Below, piece by piece: positions 8,739-12,247 of a DNA stretch of 12,247 nt. Source of the DNA: Chloromonas sp. AAM2 (lineage: Eukaryota; Chlorophyta; Chlorophyceae; Chlamydomonadales; Chlamydomonadaceae); assembly GCA_004335635.1 (NCBI GenBank), contig QAXH01000330.1:1-12247 (forward strand), written 5' to 3'. The translations under genes and the position numbers were made by a program. How positions within the stretch are numbered: the first letter of the stretch is position 1; the number at the start of each line of letters is the position of its first letter. The notes under the pieces were generated by a model. It was not told where the DNA came from and did not search any database. It saw only the letters and a list, made by a program, of their open reading frames with translations.

Positions 8739-9803
8739 ATGGCCGAAGCTGCGGGCAGCAGCAGCAACTCTCAGCAGAATGAACATCGTTCGGATTACTT
8801 AAAGGCGCACAACTCACTAACAGCCGGTCTGGTGAGGGCTGGCCGCTGCGCAGAGGCGGTGGAAATGGCCAGGAAGTTTGCGCAGGCACGCCAGCGAGAG
8901 CTTGGGTACGAGCACCCAGACACTCTGGAAAGTATGCAAATACATGGTAGTTCGTTATTCTATCTCGGATAATCCAAGGAGGCAGAGTCAATCTTCAGCA
9001 GCGTGCTGCAGCTGAGGCAGCGCCTGTTGGGCCACGAGCATCCGGACACGCTAGAGACGGTTGCCGCCCTGGGGTCTGTTATGGAAAGCTTGGGGCGGTA
9101 CGTGGAGGCCGAGCGCATGCTGCGCAGAGTGCACAATATCAACATCCGTGTGCTAGGTGCAGAGCATAGGAACACAGTTACGGCTCAGTTGGCGCTGGGC
9201 AAGTGTTTGACGCGGCTTCACAAGTACGCAGACGCGGAGAACTTGCTGCGCAGCGCCTTGGTGGCAACACAGCGTGCGGAGAATCAGCGCTTGAGTATAC
9301 CTGCAATGGATGCATTGGGCATTTGCCTTAGGCAAATGGGCAGGCGCGCAGAGGCAGAACCGCTTCACCGCACTGCAGCCCAGCTATGCCGACGTGTGCA
9401 TGGTGAACACAGCAAGCTGCCCATTCAGCACATGATAGAGCATGCAGATTGCCTCACAGAGATGGGCAGGCACGCTGAGGCCGAGATCACGCTCCGGATA
9501 GCTGTGCAGCTCAGCCAGCAGTCCCAAGAATTGAACGGCCCATTCACATGGGATGTCTGTGACAAGCTTGGCACTTGCCTTCTGCACCAAAAGAAGGTGC
9601 CTGATATGGTCAAGCTGATCAAGGATCAAGTCAGCCACGTACATCAGTCACTGGATGAAGGGGACCAGGCCACATTGGACCGGGCGAAACAGCTGGCAAG
9701 CTTGTTGCACAAGTTGGGGCAGCGCAAGGAGGCCATAGCATTGCGTCGCAGGGTTGGTAACCTGGAAAGAAGGGCGCATGGATTAACCTCAGCTCATCAC
9801 TAG
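8739..9803 (+). pseudogene. Kinesin-light-chain-type TPR repeat gene interrupted by one in-frame TAA
   Basis: One frame encodes eight helix-turn-helix units of about 42 residues, at 20-63, 64-105, 106-147, 148-188, 189-229, about 230-271, 272-313 and 314-354. Hallmarks include LGxxxEAE and HPDTLE, as in kinesin light chain and nephrocystin-type TPRs, which are protein-binding scaffolds. A TAA at 8970-8972 falls at codon 78, position 15 of unit 2, where other units have Arg or Lys; everything after it stays in register to TAG at 9801. A single change such as AAA to TAA would explain it. Start: ATG 8739 (ACGATGG) is preferred; ATG 8670 is also in frame, and TGA at 8610 closes the frame. Downstream of TAA the first in-frame ATG is 9081. 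No splicing solution is attractive: a 55-base intron from 8946 would delete half a repeat. It could be a recent pseudogene, a sequencing error or a readthrough gene. No introns are visible. Partner and function are unknown. Confidence 0.75.
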
Positions 9804-10947
9804 CAACAGCAACAACCTGCTGACCCAAGCAGCAGATACCACCCTACTGTGACACCTGGGCTTGCAGCCTGGACAATGCACTGTACAAGCCCTGAAGCTT
9901 GTACATCTGACACTCGAGCGTTTGCTGGTGCAAGGACCCGGCAGGCACGCTATGGTGAGCCACACCGAAGTCAGTTTATCATTGTTAAGAGGTATCAGCT
10001 GACATTGATGGGCGCCCACAAAGCAAGTGCAATTGTACAAGCATGCACATGAAATGATTTCCAGCCAAGAGCTGTGGCTATGTTCCAAACTCCAACCTGC
10101 ATTTGCAGCTGTTTGCGCAACAAAATAGGACAGCTTGTCGTTCTGCCTTTGTTCCTTTTTGCCCTCGGGCCTGCTTCAGCTCATCTTCTTTCCTTCTTTT
10201 GTCTTGGTTAGGTTAGGCCAGGGCGGTACACACACGGTGACGGCTTCCTTGTTGTAGCAAATGAACGCGGCATGTGTTGGTGGACGCTCGCAAGACACGT
10301 GCTAATCTGTGTTCTAGTAAAGTGCCAGGTCGGCTGTGTGTTAGCCAGAGCAGGTTGTTTTGTTGCATCAGGGAAGCCGTTAAGGCAAGGGATGTGTACC
10401 AAGACGGTCATGCTAGTGGTATTTCTCAAGATACTTGTGCTCATCCTTTGCCCAGTCTGCCTTGTTGAGTTGCAATGGCCACTGATTAAGACTCTTGTTA
10501 TCATCGTTTTGATGCAAACAGTTTGCTAGAGTTGTCCAAATCTAATTCGTACAAAGTAAGGAAGTCGAGCAATCAAGCCCAACCGGTATGCTTCCTCACA
10601 CATGCCACACGAGGACATGAGACTGGTGCTGCTGAGTTTCATGCTCTGGCTCTTTTTTGAACGGGTGGGTGCTTTTGGTCAGGAAGATCTTTTGCAAGGC
10701 CTTTGGTGACGCACTGCTTGATCAAATTAATCCACAGACACTGGGAACCTTTGTGTTTTGGGCATCGCTGCAACGGGATTGGTACCTATTTGCATCGCTG
10801 TGCTGTTCTCATTCTGTTAGCCGTTTCTCTCATTGACATCTTTGACCTCAAGTATCTTAATCTCTGCCCGGTCTCAGCACCGGGGACTATCTGTAATACT
10901 CGTGTCGTGTCACCAAGAGGCTTTGAGGCTTCCCTCTTCAATCGCTG
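9804..10947. other. Non-coding stretch after the TPR gene
   Basis: The TPR frame stays open beyond its TAG to TGA at 10050, but the residues lose the TPR pattern at once. The frame at 10272-10529 gives a hydrophobic 85-residue peptide with no start context or homology I recognise. A TGTAA at about 10890 is the only polyadenylation-like signal noted. Nothing else is supported. Confidence 0.5.
9882..9905. other. Perfect 9-bp inverted repeat (hairpin) behind the TPR stop
   Basis: Arms TGTACAAGC (9882-9890) and GCTTGTACA (9897-9905) are exactly complementary around a six-base loop CCTGAA. In RNA this would form a compact stem-loop about 80 bases after the TAG. A 9-bp match at short distance can occur by chance in 12 kb, so function is not implied. 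Confidence 0.6.
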
Positions 10948-11037
10948 CATATATATACACATATTATATATACATATATCATATACACATATATATATAC
11001 ACATATATATATACATACATATATTATCTACACATAT
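10948..11037. repeat. AT-rich (TA)n/(CATA)n microsatellite
   Basis: About 90 bases consist almost only of ATATAT and ACAT runs with a few interruptions (ATTATATA, ATCATATA). Reading frames across it give artificial Tyr/Ile/His peptides and should not be treated as genes. Confidence 0.95.
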
Positions 11038-11109
11038 GCATGGTTACTCAACACGTGGTTGAACCTTCAACAGCGAAAACGTTGTAAACTCTCACGTGTG
11101 CCGGAGATT

Positions 11110-11183
11110 AATTTTGAAACACGAGACTTTACATGAGGCTCACCGCCAATCAAATTTGACACACGAGACGTTACACGAGGGCT
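11110..11183 (+). repeat. Imperfect direct duplication, period about 42 bp
   Basis: A block at 11110-11140 (TTTGAAACACGAGACTTTAC, then ATGAGGCT) recurs at 11152-11183 (TTTGACACACGAGACGTTAC, then ACGAGGGCT). CACGAGAC is shared by both. The two are separated by about 11 bases. Confidence 0.75.
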
Positions 11184-11738
11184 GAGATGAATCAATTAGC
11201 TCGTGTTGATTTCGAGAAACTACGGTAAATACAAGGTTGTAGGGAGAGGCACAAAGAATGTGAGTGTCCAGGATATCCCAAACTAACACTGGTCGTTAAC
11301 AGACCCATCATGGGGCGAGAGTCCCCCCCTACCACCGATATCCGAATCAATATGATACAAGTGATGCAGTTTGCCGAGGCATATTTTAGGAATATGTAGA
11401 TCAATGTCGTTGAACCCAAGCTTGCTCAAGGGAGTTCAGACTTGACAGTACAGCATCTGCACCTGCCCAGTCGTGCTTTTTCCCTGCTGCTGCCTGAACT
11501 TCAGAGCTATGCTGCAAATATGAGCAGCAGGTCCTCGAGACTTTTGCGTCCTCAAGGCTCTTCATTTCTGCACACCTTTGTCAGGGTCTCCTCAAGTCCT
11601 TGCACCCTTGCTATGCGGCCATGGCCGATGTGCACTCTGCTATCGTACGCTCATCATCCACGACACTGGTTTGAACGATGGTCATATATACCCAGCATTT
11701 TAACAGAGTTGCGCCTTGGCGTCATTGGTTGAAACTGA
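11184..11738. other. No gene seen
   Basis: Short frames such as 11442-11732 (+) show Ser/Leu/Pro composition without recognisable features. If the frame beginning at 11739 is an internal exon, this stretch is probably intron. Candidate acceptors lie at its right end (for example GGGCTGCTGCAG ending at 11761). Confidence 0.4.
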
Positions 11739-12247
11739 GGAAGTGAGGTGGGCTGCTGCAGCATTACTACTGCTGTAGTCCGTAAAGAAAGGCTTCGTGG
11801 CGATCGCGTCAAACCTGATGGTTTGAAATTTTGGGGCAGCACCAGACAGGCTGAACAACGGAAAGAAGCCGCAGCAAAGCGCTGCAGAGCAGCTGGTCAG
11901 CACAGCACAACCTTTCAGCCAGCGCTCGAGCACCACGGCGGGAGGAACCAGGATGGCGACTACGACGCTCCATGGCGCCCTCGCAGCAGGTGCGCTGTTG
12001 ACTGCGCCATCACGGTGGACGGTCTGCTTCCTGATCTTGGAGATGGCTGGGGCAGTTATCGCGTGCCTGACACCCTGCCTGCACGGCTAGGGCCGATCCC
12101 ACTTCGACCTCTCTTGCGTGTCGATGACTGGAGGCCTACCGTCTGGGTGCAACACGATGTGGATGACAGCCCAAACGAGACGGACCTCACGGTGGAACAC
12201 ATCCAGCAGCTGATCAAAGAGCAACAGGGCAGGTGCACCCACTGCCA
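11739..12247 (+). CDS. Partial, ATG-less open frame with an HNH/endonuclease VII-like motif at the window edge
   Basis: After TGA at 11736 the frame stays open for 169 codons to the window end and contains no ATG. An internal exon or a 5'-truncated gene is therefore likely. CTGCTGCAG ending at 11761 could be the splice acceptor. Visible parts: DGLKFW at codons 27-32; a Lys/Arg/Ala/Gln-rich, probably helical stretch at 36-52; a Trp/Pro/Asp-rich middle (DYDAPWRPRS, DDWRPTVWVQHD); and at codons 155-169 the pattern I-x-x-L-I-x-x-Q-x-G-x-C-x-x-C. That last pattern resembles the helix plus first zinc-knuckle CxxC that opens HNH and endonuclease VII-like nucleases. The catalytic His-Asn-His part would lie beyond the window, so the assignment is a guess. 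It could be a mobile-element or virus-derived gene, or an ordinary host zinc-binding protein. Confidence 0.5.

Noticed and set aside
8970..10052. Altered genetic code with TAA/TAG read as glutamine
   Set aside because: The TAA in the TPR gene, and the TAG at 9801 followed at once by a Gln run (CAA CAG CAA CAA), tempted this reading. However, the six-exon gene has many CAA/CAG codons and no in-frame TAA or TAG before its stop. Other TPR units have Arg or Lys, not Gln, at the TAA position, and the residues after TAG 9801 no longer look like TPR.
10272..10529. Small hydrophobic membrane protein of 85 residues
   Set aside because: The hydrophobicity follows from T-rich DNA. Two other overlapping frames are similarly open, and there is no supporting context.
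10703..11087. Frames crossing the AT-rich microsatellite
   Set aside because: Their Tyr/Ile/His runs are simple translations of ATATAC repeats, not protein sequence.
1..12247. CRISPR array, tRNA, rRNA or bacterial operon
   Set aside because: The 23-bp array has no spacers. I found no cloverleaf or rRNA-like sequence, and the coding evidence depends on eukaryotic introns.

Overview
The window is eukaryotic nuclear-type DNA, most likely from a protist or microalga. The evidence is a protein-coding gene whose exons join in phase across short GT-AG introns with good consensus sites, plus long non-coding stretches, minisatellites and a (TA/CA)n microsatellite. There is no sign of bacterial operons, ribosome-binding sites, tRNA or rRNA. 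I cannot name the lineage. The T/G-rich untranslated-looking stretches would suit a green alga, but that is an impression only.

Layout. Positions 1-106 are a 23-bp minisatellite cut by the window edge. An 81-bp repeat at 141-221 has a 94% identical copy in opposite orientation at 7681-7761. These two copies enclose the main gene, which I reconstruct on the + strand as six exons between 1743 and 5306. It encodes a protein of about 780-840 residues with a soluble N-terminal half, an alanine-rich stretch with a thrice-repeated AxxMRxL-type motif, a polar linker and several C-terminal membrane segments. I do not recognise the family. Positions 5307-7680 show no credible gene and may include a long 3' untranslated region.

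A second locus (8739-9803, +) is a single open frame of eight kinesin-light-chain-type TPR units, interrupted by one in-frame TAA in the second unit. As written it is broken; it may be a pseudogene, a sequencing error or a readthrough case. Positions 9804-11738 hold no gene but contain a perfect 9-bp hairpin, an AT-rich microsatellite and an imperfect 42-bp-period duplication.

At the right edge, 11739-12247 is an open frame of 169 codons without any ATG, running off the window. It ends in a motif like the start of an HNH/endonuclease VII zinc site, so it is probably an internal exon or a truncated gene.

Nothing links the three coding loci functionally. I found no convincing new multi-gene system. 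The most useful results are the spliced membrane-protein gene, the inverted repeat pair around it, the interrupted TPR gene and the ATG-less edge frame.
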